Shown piece after piece: positions 36,776 to 45,591 of a stretch of 46,317 bases of DNA (position 1 is its first letter; every line of letters starts with the position of its first letter). Under the pieces are notes generated by a model, which was not told the origin of the DNA, made no database searches, and saw nothing but the letters and a program-made list of their open reading frames with translations. A program made the position numbers and the translations under genes. Origin of the DNA: an uncultured Cellvibrionales bacterium (GTDB taxonomy: Bacteria; Pseudomonadota; Gammaproteobacteria; Pseudomonadales; Cellvibrionaceae); assembly GCA_913020115.1 (NCBI GenBank), contig CAJWBQ010000032.1, positions 1 to 46,317 of the forward strand, read 5' to 3'.

Positions 36776-37261
36776 ATGAAGCCGCGTTACAAAGTTGATT
36801 TACCGGGTCAGTTGGCGCTTTGCGAAGCCAATTTTTTGCGTCTGATGAAGTTACTCCCTGAGTTACGCAGTCACGATGAGCGTGAATTTGCCTTGCCCAT
36901 GCACAAGCACGATGGCAAAGCAGGCCTGCGGGTGTTAATTACCGTAGAAGATCGCGCGCCCTATACAACCACGATACTCGTGTCTCACCCAGAAGCTAAA
37001 GCCTTGGAAAATATTGCTGGCCTGTCTCATCAAGCGCTTATGATGCCAGACTTGCGCGTTCGGCTTTACCACGATGCTTCTATGGCAGAGGTGTTGAGTT
37101 GGCAGCAACACCGCGGTATTAGGCCTCGCTACGATTATCCCAATGACCAGATGTATCAGCGCGATGAAAAAGCGCAACTCAACAAATTTCTCGGCGAATG
37201 GCTCAGCTACTGCTTAGAGCAGGGCCGTTCGTTGCAAAGCCCCATTAGCCTAGTAGGCTAG
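36776..37261 (+). CDS. yqiB: DUF1249 protein (YqiB)
   Basis: A 161-residue protein of the DUF1249 family, opening MKPRYKVDLPGQLALCEANF and containing VRLYHDASMAEVLSWQQHRGIRPRYDYPN, the family core. Its function is unknown, but it belongs to a conserved nudF-yqiB-cpdA-yqiA-parE series in enterics. AGGAG just before ATG 36776 decides the start; the frame stays open from TTG 36713, but that extension is not family-like. nudF, normally directly upstream, is absent here. cpdA starts 28 bp after the stop. Confidence 0.93.
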   Translation: MKPRYKVDLPGQLALCEANFLRLMKLLPELRSHDEREFALPMHKHDGKAGLRVLITVEDRAPYTTTILVSHPEAKALENIAGLSHQALMMPDLRVRLYHDASMAEVLSWQQHRGIRPRYDYPNDQMYQRDEKAQLNKFLGEWLSYCLEQGRSLQSPISLVG

Positions 37262-37289
37262 GAGAGGCTTAGTTGCCTATGGAACGCTC

Positions 37290-38099
37290 GTGAACGCGCA
37301 AACGCAAGATCCCACTCAAATTATCAAATTGCTACACATTACCGATCCCCATTTGGGTGGGGCGCCGGGTGAGCGTTTGATGGGCCTAAATACGGACGAG
37401 AGTTTGCAAGATGTGCTGCAGTTAATGCAGCCAATGATGGGGCAAGCTCATCATATTGTGGCGACAGGTGATATTAGTGGTGGCGGCGATGCGAGCAGCT
37501 ATCAGCGCTTTTTGGATACGCTTGGCCAATACACGTCACTGCCGATCAGTTGGCTGCCAGGTAATCATGACAGTGCTGTGGCAATGGCAGCGGTTAGTGC
37601 TCAGGCGCGAGCACCTCTTGTTGAGCTTGGCAACTGGCTGTTGGTCCTGCTCAATACCGGTGATCCTGGCAATATTCCAGGTTATCTTGCCCCGGGTGAA
37701 TTAGCGATATTGGAACGATCGCTTAAGCAGCACTCAGATCGACCAACATTGGTGTTTTTGCACCATCATCCCATACCTTTGGGTAGTGAGTGGCTGGACA
37801 GTACAATGCTTCGCAATGCCGATGCGCTGTTTGCCATATTGAGTCAGCACGATCAGGTTAAGGCTTTGAGTTGGGGGCATGTGCATCAAGAATATAGAGG
37901 CGAGCGGGAGGGTATTATGCTGTTTGCAACACCCTCCACGTGCATTCAATTTGCACCGGGTGAGGCCGATTTCACTTTAGACCACAAAATGCCCGGTTTC
38001 CGCTGGTATCATTTGCACCCAGATGGGCACATCGAAACCAATGTGCAGCGGGTAGCGAATAAATTTTATGGTATTGATTTCAGTTCTGGAGGCTATTAA
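37290..38099 (+). CDS. cpdA: 3',5'-cyclic AMP phosphodiesterase CpdA
   Basis: A 269-residue class III metallophosphoesterase that hydrolyses cAMP to AMP. The dinuclear metal motifs are in order: HITDPHLGG (D-x-H), ATGDISGGG (GD), PGNHDSA (GNHD), LHHHPIPL and WGHVHQEY (GHxH). The N-terminus lies at a GTG start 28 bp after yqiB; the alternative would be an internal start, but the first beta strand (IKLLHITDPH) must be kept. Its place between yqiB and yqiA matches the enteric order. It sets cellular cAMP together with Crp (general knowledge). Confidence 0.95.
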   Translation: MNAQTQDPTQIIKLLHITDPHLGGAPGERLMGLNTDESLQDVLQLMQPMMGQAHHIVATGDISGGGDASSYQRFLDTLGQYTSLPISWLPGNHDSAVAMAAVSAQARAPLVELGNWLLVLLNTGDPGNIPGYLAPGELAILERSLKQHSDRPTLVFLHHHPIPLGSEWLDSTMLRNADALFAILSQHDQVKALSWGHVHQEYRGEREGIMLFATPSTCIQFAPGEADFTLDHKMPGFRWYHLHPDGHIETNVQRVANKFYGIDFSSGGY

Positions 38100-38175
38100 G
38101 CCGGTGCAAATACGGTTAATCTCCCCTCTCACACCACTAAATTTTTGACTCTGTTGTTTCGGATACCCAAGTTTA

Positions 38176-38784
38176 ATGCCAGCACTGATTTATATTCACG
38201 GTTTTCTCAGTTCACCCTTGTCACACAAAGCACAGCAAGTGGGCGAATTCTTAGGGAAATCACACCCAAATATCACCTATCATTGCCCGATGTTAAGTGC
38301 TTATCCCGATGAGGTGCAGAATAGCCTAGAGCAATTGGTGGAGTCGTTATTACCTGGCTCTGTCTATTTAATGGGCAGTTCAATGGGCGGGTTTTGGGCG
38401 ACTTATCTAGCTGAGAAATACGATTTACCCGCCGTATTGATTAACCCAGCTGTAAAGCCCACTTCTTTAATGCCAAAATATATAGGGCTTCTGTTAAAAA
38501 ATTACCATACAGAAGATACCTATACTTTGGGTTCGAGAGATATTGAAACCCTAGCGAAAATAGAGGCCCACACCCCCCAACGCCTCAATAATTATTGGCT
38601 GCTGAGCCAAACCGGCGACGAGACTCTAGACTATCAACAAGGAGTGGATTACTACCGGGGCTGTCGACAAACCATTGAAGAGGGAGGCGATCATGGTTTT
38701 GAGCGGTTTGAGCGTTTTATTCCCGCCGCCTTAGAATTTTGCGAAACTTACGACCAAGAATTGTCCACTAATAAGACACTATAG
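38176..38784 (+). CDS. yqiA: YqiA-type alpha/beta-hydrolase esterase
   Basis: A 202-residue alpha/beta-hydrolase. The opening LIYIHGFLSSPLSHKAQQ contains the oxyanion HG motif, and the nucleophile elbow GSSMGG holds the catalytic serine. NPAVKPTSL follows the elbow, and the catalytic histidine is expected in EGGDHGFE near the C-terminus. E. coli YqiA is a small esterase on palmitoyl-CoA-type and short esters (family knowledge). The gap to parE is five bases, so translation is closely linked. Confidence 0.93.
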   Translation: MPALIYIHGFLSSPLSHKAQQVGEFLGKSHPNITYHCPMLSAYPDEVQNSLEQLVESLLPGSVYLMGSSMGGFWATYLAEKYDLPAVLINPAVKPTSLMPKYIGLLLKNYHTEDTYTLGSRDIETLAKIEAHTPQRLNNYWLLSQTGDETLDYQQGVDYYRGCRQTIEEGGDHGFERFERFIPAALEFCETYDQELSTNKTL

Positions 38785-38789
38785 AGATT

Positions 38790-40673
38790 ATGGCTAACTA
38801 TACAGCAGAAGATATTGAAGTACTGACGGGCCTAGATCCGGTGAAAAAGCGTCCCGGTATGTATACCGAAACTACGCGGCCCAATCACTTAGCGCAGGAA
38901 ATCATTGATAACAGTGTGGACGAAGCACTGGCGGGTCATGCCAAAAATATCGATGTTGTGTTGCACAAAGATCAATCGATAACCGTGACGGACGATGGTC
39001 GCGGTATGCCCGTTGATATTCACCCAGAGCAAGGTTTGCCGGGTGTCGAAGTGATTTTGTCGACACTGCACGCCGGCGGTAAATTCAACAATAACAACTA
39101 CCAATTCTCCGGCGGCTTACACGGTGTGGGTGTTTCCGTTGTGAATGCATTGTCGCAGATGCTGGAAGTGACCATTCGCCGCGATGGCAACGTCTATCGA
39201 ATTGGTTTTCAGGATGGTGACAAGGTTTCAGATTTGGAAATTGTCGATACTTGTGGCAAACGTAACACAGGTACTAGTGCGCGCTTCTTACCGAATCCAA
39301 AATACTTCGACACGCCCAAATTTTCGGTGTCACGCTTGCGTCACGTTTTACGAGCGAAGGCCGTTTTATGCCCCGGACTTACCATTACCTTCAAAGAAGA
39401 AGCTACTGGCGAAAAAGACGAATGGCTTTATGAAGACGGCTTACTCGACTACCTTACCGGCGCCACAAAAGGTTGGGAAACCCTTCCCGCGGAACCGTTT
39501 ATAGGCACCTTTACGGGAGAGAGCGAGGCGGCCGATTGGGCCGTGCAGTGGTTGCCCGAGGGCGGTGAACTCACTCAGGAAAGCTACGTAAATTTAATTC
39601 CAACGGCGCAAGGTGGTACACACGTAAACGGTTTGCGTACCGGTTTGTTAGAGGCTATGCGAGAGTACTGCGAATTCCGAAGTTTGTTGCCACGCGGTGT
39701 TAAGTTGGCCCCAGACGATATTTGGAACAACTGTTGTTACGTTCTATCTTCTAAATTAGGTGACCCGCAATTTTCCGGACAAACCAAAGAGCGGCTATCT
39801 TCTCGAGAGGCCGCCGCCTTTGTTTCAGGTATTGCCAAAGACGCTTTCAGCTTATGGTTGAATCAACACACGGAAGACGGCGATAAGCTGGCTGAATTTT
39901 GTATCAGTAATGCCCATAAACGTGTTCGCTCGAGTAAAAAAGTGGCTCGGAAAAAAGTCACTCAGGGGCCTGCATTACCCGGAAAATTAGCCGATTGTTC
40001 TTCCGCAGAACCCGAGCGTGGTGAGTTATTTTTAGTGGAGGGTGACTCGGCGGGTGGTTCAGCCAAGCAAGCTCGAGACCGGGTATATCAGGCCATCATG
40101 CCCTTGCGTGGTAAAATCTTGAATACTTGGGAGGTGGACGTTAGTGAAATTTTCTCCAACCAGGAAGTGCACGATATTTCCATCGCCCTAGGCATTGACC
40201 CAGTGTCAGATGACTTGGGAAATTTGCGCTATCACAAAATTTGTATTCTCGCGGATGCCGATTCCGACGGTTTGCATATTGCGACTTTATTGTGCGCATT
40301 GTTTGTTCGCCATTTCCGAGCTTTGGTCGCGGCGGGCCATGTGTATGTGGCAATGCCACCTCTCTACCGCATCGACATTGGTAAAGACGTTTATTACGCC
40401 TTGGACGAAAGTGAAAAGCAGGGTGTGCTGGATCGTATTAAGGCGGAAAAGAAACGCGGCAAAGTAAATGTTCAGCGCTTTAAAGGTTTGGGGGAAATGA
40501 ACCCGCTGCAACTGCGTGAAACGACTATGGACCCAGATACACGGCGCTTAGTACAACTCACTTTACAGGACGGTGACGACACCAATGAAATGTTAGATAT
40601 GTTGCTAGCGAAAAAACGCGCTGCCGACCGTAAGAATTGGTTGGAAGAAAAGGGTGACCTGGCTCAGGTTTAA
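38790..40673 (+). CDS. parE: DNA topoisomerase IV subunit B
   Basis: A 627-residue type IIA topoisomerase ATPase subunit that with ParC decatenates replicated chromosomes. The GHKL ATPase domain shows EIIDNSVDEAL, VTDDGRGMPVD and GGLHGVGVSVVNALS; the transducer lies next; and the TOPRIM domain has FLVEGDSAGGSA and ILADADSDGLHIATLL. The ending VQRFKGLGEMNPLQLRETT is characteristic of ParE/GyrB. Length and residues match ParE rather than GyrB, which is about 800 residues in this group. parC is not in the window. No strong ribosome site; it lies five bases after yqiA. Confidence 0.98.
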   Translation: MANYTAEDIEVLTGLDPVKKRPGMYTETTRPNHLAQEIIDNSVDEALAGHAKNIDVVLHKDQSITVTDDGRGMPVDIHPEQGLPGVEVILSTLHAGGKFNNNNYQFSGGLHGVGVSVVNALSQMLEVTIRRDGNVYRIGFQDGDKVSDLEIVDTCGKRNTGTSARFLPNPKYFDTPKFSVSRLRHVLRAKAVLCPGLTITFKEEATGEKDEWLYEDGLLDYLTGATKGWETLPAEPFIGTFTGESEAADWAVQWLPEGGELTQESYVNLIPTAQGGTHVNGLRTGLLEAMREYCEFRSLLPRGVKLAPDDIWNNCCYVLSSKLGDPQFSGQTKERLSSREAAAFVSGIAKDAFSLWLNQHTEDGDKLAEFCISNAHKRVRSSKKVARKKVTQGPALPGKLADCSSAEPERGELFLVEGDSAGGSAKQARDRVYQAIMPLRGKILNTWEVDVSEIFSNQEVHDISIALGIDPVSDDLGNLRYHKICILADADSDGLHIATLLCALFVRHFRALVAAGHVYVAMPPLYRIDIGKDVYYALDESEKQGVLDRIKAEKKRGKVNVQRFKGLGEMNPLQLRETTMDPDTRRLVQLTLQDGDDTNEMLDMLLAKKRAADRKNWLEEKGDLAQV

Positions 40674-40732
40674 ATGTTCAACGTCGATATTAGAAAATTT
40701 AATTGTACTTGGTAGACAAAAAGGGAATAGGT

Positions 40733-41635
40733 ATGAGAACAATCACTAAAGTATTGGCCGCATCATTTGCTTTGGCCTTGACATCGGCCTTGCCTGCGGT
40801 GGCTGACGGGGAGCATCACGCTCCGGCCCCAAAGTTCAGTGCAAAAAAAGTGACCGATCAGATCACTTTTTTACAAGGTAAGGGCGGCAACCTAGCGCTA
40901 CTATCCGGAGATGATGGATTGCTATTGGTCGATGATGATTACAAAGAGATGTCAAAAGCTCTGAAAGCTGAAATTAACCAGCGTGGTGGTTTGGACAAGC
41001 TTACCTATATTATTAACACTCACTGGCATGGGGATCATACGCAAGGCAATCTTGCGCTGGGAGAGCACGCGAATATTGTTGCCCATGATAATGTGCGTGT
41101 TCGTTTGTTGAGTGATGGTGAAGTGAAATTGTTCAACATGAAGACCAAAGCTTACCCAAAAGCTGCGTTGCCCTCGCTGACCTACGATAAGGAAATGAGT
41201 TTACATATCAATAATGAAGAGGTTCGTTTGGTTCACTTTGCAAATGGCCATACCGACGGCGATTCAGTGGTGTTTTTCAAGAATGCCAATGTAGTGCACA
41301 TGGGTGACCACTTTTTTAACGGAATTTTCCCTTTTGTAGATACCGGTTCCGGCGGGAATGTGGTGAGCTACGCAAAAAATGTCAAAGCTATTCTGGCGAT
41401 GATTGACGACACTACTCAAGTTCTACCGGGTCATGGTGCTTTGTCAAACAAGCAAGAATTGGAAAAATTCCATGCTATGTTAGTGGGTACCACAGCAGAA
41501 GTTAAAGCTATGAAAGACAAAGGTTTGAGTCTTGAAGAAATTCAAAAGACGGGCTTGAGCGCTCAATGGCAAGCCTGGACTAAAGGGTTCCTGAGCAGTG
41601 AAGTCTGGATAAAAATAATTTTTACCAGTCTCTAA
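40733..41635 (+). CDS. Exported metallo-beta-lactamase-fold hydrolase
   Basis: A 300-residue protein of the metallo-beta-lactamase superfamily with an N-terminal signal peptide (cleavage near AVADGEH). The zinc site is complete: NTHWHGDHTQGN (H97, H99, D101, H102), FANGHTDGDS, HMGDHFFNG and VLPGHG. It resembles periplasmic MBL-fold proteins found widely in gammaproteobacteria rather than a resistance beta-lactamase. The substrate is unknown. GGGAATAGGT before the ATG fixes the start at 40733; a TTG at 40703 is open but gives no signal peptide. It is preceded by parE and followed by a DTW gene. Confidence 0.9.
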   Translation: MRTITKVLAASFALALTSALPAVADGEHHAPAPKFSAKKVTDQITFLQGKGGNLALLSGDDGLLLVDDDYKEMSKALKAEINQRGGLDKLTYIINTHWHGDHTQGNLALGEHANIVAHDNVRVRLLSDGEVKLFNMKTKAYPKAALPSLTYDKEMSLHINNEEVRLVHFANGHTDGDSVVFFKNANVVHMGDHFFNGIFPFVDTGSGGNVVSYAKNVKAILAMIDDTTQVLPGHGALSNKQELEKFHAMLVGTTAEVKAMKDKGLSLEEIQKTGLSAQWQAWTKGFLSSEVWIKIIFTSL

Positions 41636-41689
41636 CTTTGGAAGAGTAAACACCGCCTCGCCTTGTTGGTTTAGGCTGCTGGAACGAAT

Positions 41690-42184
41690 ATGAATGTTCT
41701 GTTGCTAACCCACGAGCGCGAGCTGGGGAAAAAAACCAATACGGGTGATTTGGTTCTGTCCTGCTTTTCTTCATCGATTAGCAGTGAGAGCAACGCGCCT
41801 ACCCGCGCTCAGAGAATTCTGTGGCAGCGTACCGAGCCCAGCGAGTACTTGCTGGCAAAAATAGCTCAAAATGAAGTGGCCTTACTTTATCCCGCAGGTG
41901 AGGGCGAGAGCGTGGAAAGTGTCGAAAATTTTGAAACTTTCCTAGTGCTGGATAGTACCTGGCAAGAATCCAGAAAAATCATCAATAAAAGCCCCTACCT
42001 TAAAGCGATACCAAAAGTTTCACTGAATACTGAGCGTGCGTCAAATTTCCAACGAAGAAAAAATCAAGTCCTAGGAGGTTTGTGCACGGCGGAGTGCGTG
42101 CTTGAATTGTTGAAGCTTAAAGGTAGAATTGAACTCGCAGAGCGTTTGGAAAGGGAATACGAACATTTTAACTCGAGCCAATAA
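41690..42184 (+). CDS. Short DTW-domain protein
   Basis: A 164-residue protein of the DTW family, whose members include tRNA uridine aminocarboxypropyltransferase (TapT). Visible are the opening NVLLLTHERELGKKTNTGDLV, the DxTW site LDSTWQESRKIINKSPYL, and the downstream GGLCTAECVLELL. TapT-type enzymes are usually over 200 residues and carry an N-terminal Cys-rich zinc segment; here the protein starts directly at the core, so that segment is missing. Whether it still modifies tRNA is uncertain. It is followed 18 bp later by the DUF4153 gene. Confidence 0.82.
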   Translation: MNVLLLTHERELGKKTNTGDLVLSCFSSSISSESNAPTRAQRILWQRTEPSEYLLAKIAQNEVALLYPAGEGESVESVENFETFLVLDSTWQESRKIINKSPYLKAIPKVSLNTERASNFQRRKNQVLGGLCTAECVLELLKLKGRIELAERLEREYEHFNSSQ

Positions 42185-42202
42185 TCAATAGGGAGCCTAT
42201 CT

Positions 42203-43903
42203 ATGCCAGCGCCGGTTGTTTTGCCTAAGTTTTTGATTTTGTTGATCTCGGTGCTACAAGGTGTTCTTTTGCTGGCTCTCTACCTTTCAATAGATGCCAG
42301 GGCGTGGCCAAGCCAGTCGCCCGTTTGGGCTTACCCCCTATTCACCCTTGCAATTGCTATCCCCACTTTATTTCTACTCTCTCTCGAGCGTGGCAATGAA
42401 CGTCAGCTGAGTCTGTACCTTGCCGGCTTCGCGCTCCTTCTGGCGCCCTTGGCTGCTTACACGGGTTTGCAGGCCGAACCAGTGGGGGTTTTCCCAAGCT
42501 ATAACTTGATGTACCTATACGGCTTTAGCATTGCTTTGGCTTGCTTTAAGGCTTTGATGTATTTACAGCAGAGGGTCGAGCAAAGGCCTATGACGTATCA
42601 AGTGTTATTTACCTATTCCTGGCGTAATTTTTTAGTATTAGCCTTGGCGGCCGTATTTGTAATAGCGTTCTTTATTATTCTCAAAGTATGGGGCGGACTC
42701 TTTCAGCTCATCAATATTCAATTCTTTAACGATACCTTCCGCCAAGAATGGTTTTTGTTTCCAGTTTTATCTTTTGCCTTTGGCTTGGGCGTGGTCATAT
42801 TCCGCGATCTTACTCATATTCTTGATAACATTACTCGCCTCTTACAGGGTCTAATAAAATTACTGTTGCCTCTGGTTTTACTCATTGCGGTAATTTTTGT
42901 AGCGGCGCTGCCAATCTCTGGCCTAGAACCACTTTGGGCAACCAAGAATGGCAGTGGTCTACTAATGTGGCTCAGTGCCATAGTTCTGTTTTTTAGTAAC
43001 GCGGTTTACCAGGATGGCCGAGGTGATGCACCTTATCCTCCCTGGCTACATAAATTAATTTATCTATCTTTGGCTGTACTACCAATCTTAAGTGCTTTGA
43101 GTATCTACGGCTTAACATTGAGAATTAGTCAATACGGCTGGACAGTTGAACGGGCTTGGGCGGTATTGGTTTGTTTAGTGTTGAGCTTGTTTTCCGTAGG
43201 GTATATTTGGGGTGTAATACGGAAAAAATCCCGCTGGCAAGAAACCCTGGCGACCGTTAATGTCAATATGGGTTTGTGTATATTGATCTTGGCGCTGCTT
43301 GCAAACAGCCCTTTGCTAGATTTAAGAAAGATCTCCCTAGAGAGCCAGTTGTCTCGTTTGGAAACGGGTGAGCAAAATGTTGAAAATTTTGATTTCTTAT
43401 ACATTCATAGAAACCTCGCGAAGCCTGGACACTTAGCCTTAGAGTCAATGAAAAAAAATTGGGCAGTAACAGCGCCGGAGAAAGCAGAGCTTATGGAGCA
43501 AAAGCTGGCGGGATACAATAATAGGCGAATGATGAGCGGCGATAGGTTTTGGAAAAATCTTCAGCGTCGTCCAGATGATTTTGACCTTCCGGTAGAGCTT
43601 AGAAATTTTATCAGTAAAAACCAACACCTTCTGTTTATTGATAATCCAACGCTGATTAAAGCAGACCTTAATGGCGATGGAGAAGCCGAATATGCTTTGC
43701 TGGGCTTTCATTCCGGCGGGGGTATGCAAGCCGTATATTTCTTGAAAAAGTCGGGGCTGTGGCGCATCAAAAACTTGCAGGTAGGCAGCCATCTTGGTCG
43801 CGAGATCATTGACGAGAATAGCATAAGAAGTGGCGAAATTCGTTTGGAGAACCCTGAGTTTAAACATCTTTTTATTGGCAAGTTTAAATTTATACCTCGT
43901 TAA
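42203..43903 (+). CDS. DUF4153 multi-pass membrane protein with C-terminal soluble domain
   Basis: A 566-residue membrane protein with about eleven to twelve hydrophobic segments in its first 380 residues, with PMTYQVLFTYSWRNFLVLAL and SAFG-like regions resembling DUF4153 proteins. Its C-terminal part of some 180 residues is polar and contains KADLNGDGEAEY (about 487-498), a DxNxDG calcium-type loop of the kind in FG-GAP repeats. The protein probably spans the inner membrane and exposes that domain. Function is unknown. AGGGAG upstream of the ATG supports the start. It overlaps none of its neighbours and lies in a run of plus-strand genes. Confidence 0.78.
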   Translation: MPAPVVLPKFLILLISVLQGVLLLALYLSIDARAWPSQSPVWAYPLFTLAIAIPTLFLLSLERGNERQLSLYLAGFALLLAPLAAYTGLQAEPVGVFPSYNLMYLYGFSIALACFKALMYLQQRVEQRPMTYQVLFTYSWRNFLVLALAAVFVIAFFIILKVWGGLFQLINIQFFNDTFRQEWFLFPVLSFAFGLGVVIFRDLTHILDNITRLLQGLIKLLLPLVLLIAVIFVAALPISGLEPLWATKNGSGLLMWLSAIVLFFSNAVYQDGRGDAPYPPWLHKLIYLSLAVLPILSALSIYGLTLRISQYGWTVERAWAVLVCLVLSLFSVGYIWGVIRKKSRWQETLATVNVNMGLCILILALLANSPLLDLRKISLESQLSRLETGEQNVENFDFLYIHRNLAKPGHLALESMKKNWAVTAPEKAELMEQKLAGYNNRRMMSGDRFWKNLQRRPDDFDLPVELRNFISKNQHLLFIDNPTLIKADLNGDGEAEYALLGFHSGGGMQAVYFLKKSGLWRIKNLQVGSHLGREIIDENSIRSGEIRLENPEFKHLFIGKFKFIPR

Positions 43904-43925
43904 CTATCAAGGAAAATAAGCCGCA

Positions 43926-44294
43926 ATGAATGTACACGAGAAGTTAAATTATGTTGAATTTCCCGCATCTGATCTTGGAGCTACAAAAAGGTTTTTTGAA
44001 AAAGTCTTTTCCTGGACCTTTTTGGACTACGGTCCAGAATACACCGCCTTTACGGGCGAGGGCCTAGATGGCGGTTTTTTCCAATCGACCCTATCCTCAA
44101 CAACAGAAGGCGGTGGCGCCTTATTGGTGTTTTACAGTCAAAATTTGGAGAATACCTTAGCGAGAGTAAAACAAGAGCAGGGCCAAATTACCAAGGCAAT
44201 TTTTTCGTTTCCAGGTGGGCAACGCTTTCATTTCAAAGAGCCATCTGGGAATGAATTTGCGGTTTGGGCAGAATTGGATACTGTTGATAGTTAG
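43926..44294 (+). CDS. VOC (glyoxalase/bleomycin-resistance) family protein
   Basis: A 122-residue protein of the vicinal oxygen chelate fold. The opening KLNYVEFPASDLGATKRFFEKVFSW is typical, with the TAFTGEGLDGGF beta segment and closing FKEPSGNEFAVWAE carrying a metal-site glutamate. Such proteins are metal-dependent lyases, isomerases or binding proteins; the reaction cannot be told. It lies 22 bp after the DUF4153 gene and 108 bp before nhaA. Confidence 0.88.
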   Translation: MNVHEKLNYVEFPASDLGATKRFFEKVFSWTFLDYGPEYTAFTGEGLDGGFFQSTLSSTTEGGGALLVFYSQNLENTLARVKQEQGQITKAIFSFPGGQRFHFKEPSGNEFAVWAELDTVDS

Positions 44295-44402
44295 GCACTC
44301 AATGGCAGTAGGTTTCTGGTATTCACGCCATTTTTACGTGTTTGGGCTAAGCTGTGAGTAGTGATACTTCGTCAATGAACGACTTACGAGTAAACGTACT
44401 AT

Positions 44403-45587
44403 ATGGAAAGTGAACAGAACACATTTATCGGTCGTTTTTTACAGCAAGAATCAGCGGGTGGTATTCTCTTAATATGCGCCGCTTTGCTGGCCATCGTATT
44501 GGCGAATTCACCTTTGAACGGCTATTACAATCTGCTGATAGACACTACTGTCGTGATCAAGATTGGCGCGTTAGGCTTAGACAAGCCATTGCTGTTGTGG
44601 GTGAATGATGGCTTGATGGCCGTTTTCTTTCTCTTGGTTGGTTTAGAGCTAAAGCGCGAATTAGTGGAAGGCGAACTTGCTGATAAGAAGAATATTATCC
44701 TCCCAGGCTTAGGAGCTGTTGGTGGCATGGTGATTCCAGCCGCCATCTATTTGTTTTTCAATTTGAGTGACCCTGTGGCGACACAGGGTTGGGCGATTCC
44801 GGCGGCCACAGACATCGCATTTGCACTGGGTATCCTTTCCTTGCTTGGGCCGAGAGTGCCCACCAGCCTGAAGATTTTTCTAACCTCTCTGGCAATATTT
44901 GACGATATTGGGGCCATTCTTATTATTGCCTTTTTCTACACCAGTAAAATATCTCTTACAGCGCTGGTAGTAGCGGCGAGTTGTACAGCAATGCTCTATT
45001 ATTTTAATCGACGCGGTGTGATGGCGAAAAGTTTGTATGTCGCCGTAGGCACTATAATGTGGTTTTCCATGGTGAAATCGGGCGTTCATGCAACCTTGGC
45101 GGGGGTGGTGTTGGCGATGTTTATTCCCATTCGCGATCCCAAGAATCTTGAGAGCTCTCCTCTAAAATCCATGGAGCATGACCTGCACTCGCTAGTGGCC
45201 TTCTTCATTCTGCCAGTATTCGCCTTTTGTAATGCGGGAATTAATCTAAAGGGCGTAGGCATTGAGCAAGTGATGCACAGCGTGCCAGTAGGTATTGCTT
45301 TAGGTTTGTTTGTGGGTAAACAAGTAGGGATTTTTGGATTCTGTTATTTGGCAATTCGCATGGGTTTAACCACGTTGCCTAAAGGCATGACCTTTACTTC
45401 TCTGTATGGTACAGCGGCACTCTGCGGAATTGGTTTCACCATGAGTTTATTTGTGGGTTCTCTTGCCTTCGAGGAGACCGGTGTGAACTTAATGTTCGAT
45501 GAGAGGCTGGGCATCATATTGGGTTCATTGACCTCGGGTGTGGTGGGTTATTTTGTTATTCGAGCCAGTTTGAAACCTGCGGACTAA
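44403..45587 (+). CDS. nhaA: Na+/H+ antiporter NhaA
   Basis: A 394-residue inner-membrane antiporter that exchanges internal sodium for external protons in pH and salt homeostasis. Twelve hydrophobic helices are expected. The ion-site aspartates are present: PAATDIAFALG (Asp 137) and SLAIFDDIGA (Asp 167 and 168), matching E. coli D133, D163 and D164. The N-terminal QQESAGGILLICAALLAIVLAN and the GLELKREL loop are also typical. Length is like other NhaA proteins. A sulfotransferase frame starts four bases after its stop. Confidence 0.97.
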   Translation: MESEQNTFIGRFLQQESAGGILLICAALLAIVLANSPLNGYYNLLIDTTVVIKIGALGLDKPLLLWVNDGLMAVFFLLVGLELKRELVEGELADKKNIILPGLGAVGGMVIPAAIYLFFNLSDPVATQGWAIPAATDIAFALGILSLLGPRVPTSLKIFLTSLAIFDDIGAILIIAFFYTSKISLTALVVAASCTAMLYYFNRRGVMAKSLYVAVGTIMWFSMVKSGVHATLAGVVLAMFIPIRDPKNLESSPLKSMEHDLHSLVAFFILPVFAFCNAGINLKGVGIEQVMHSVPVGIALGLFVGKQVGIFGFCYLAIRMGLTTLPKGMTFTSLYGTAALCGIGFTMSLFVGSLAFEETGVNLMFDERLGIILGSLTSGVVGYFVIRASLKPAD

Positions 45588-45591
45588 GCCG

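Noticed and set aside
40733..41635. Antibiotic-resistance beta-lactamase reading of the MBL-fold protein
   Set aside because: The zinc motif is superfamily-wide, and the rest does not resemble class B beta-lactamases; no resistance context is present.
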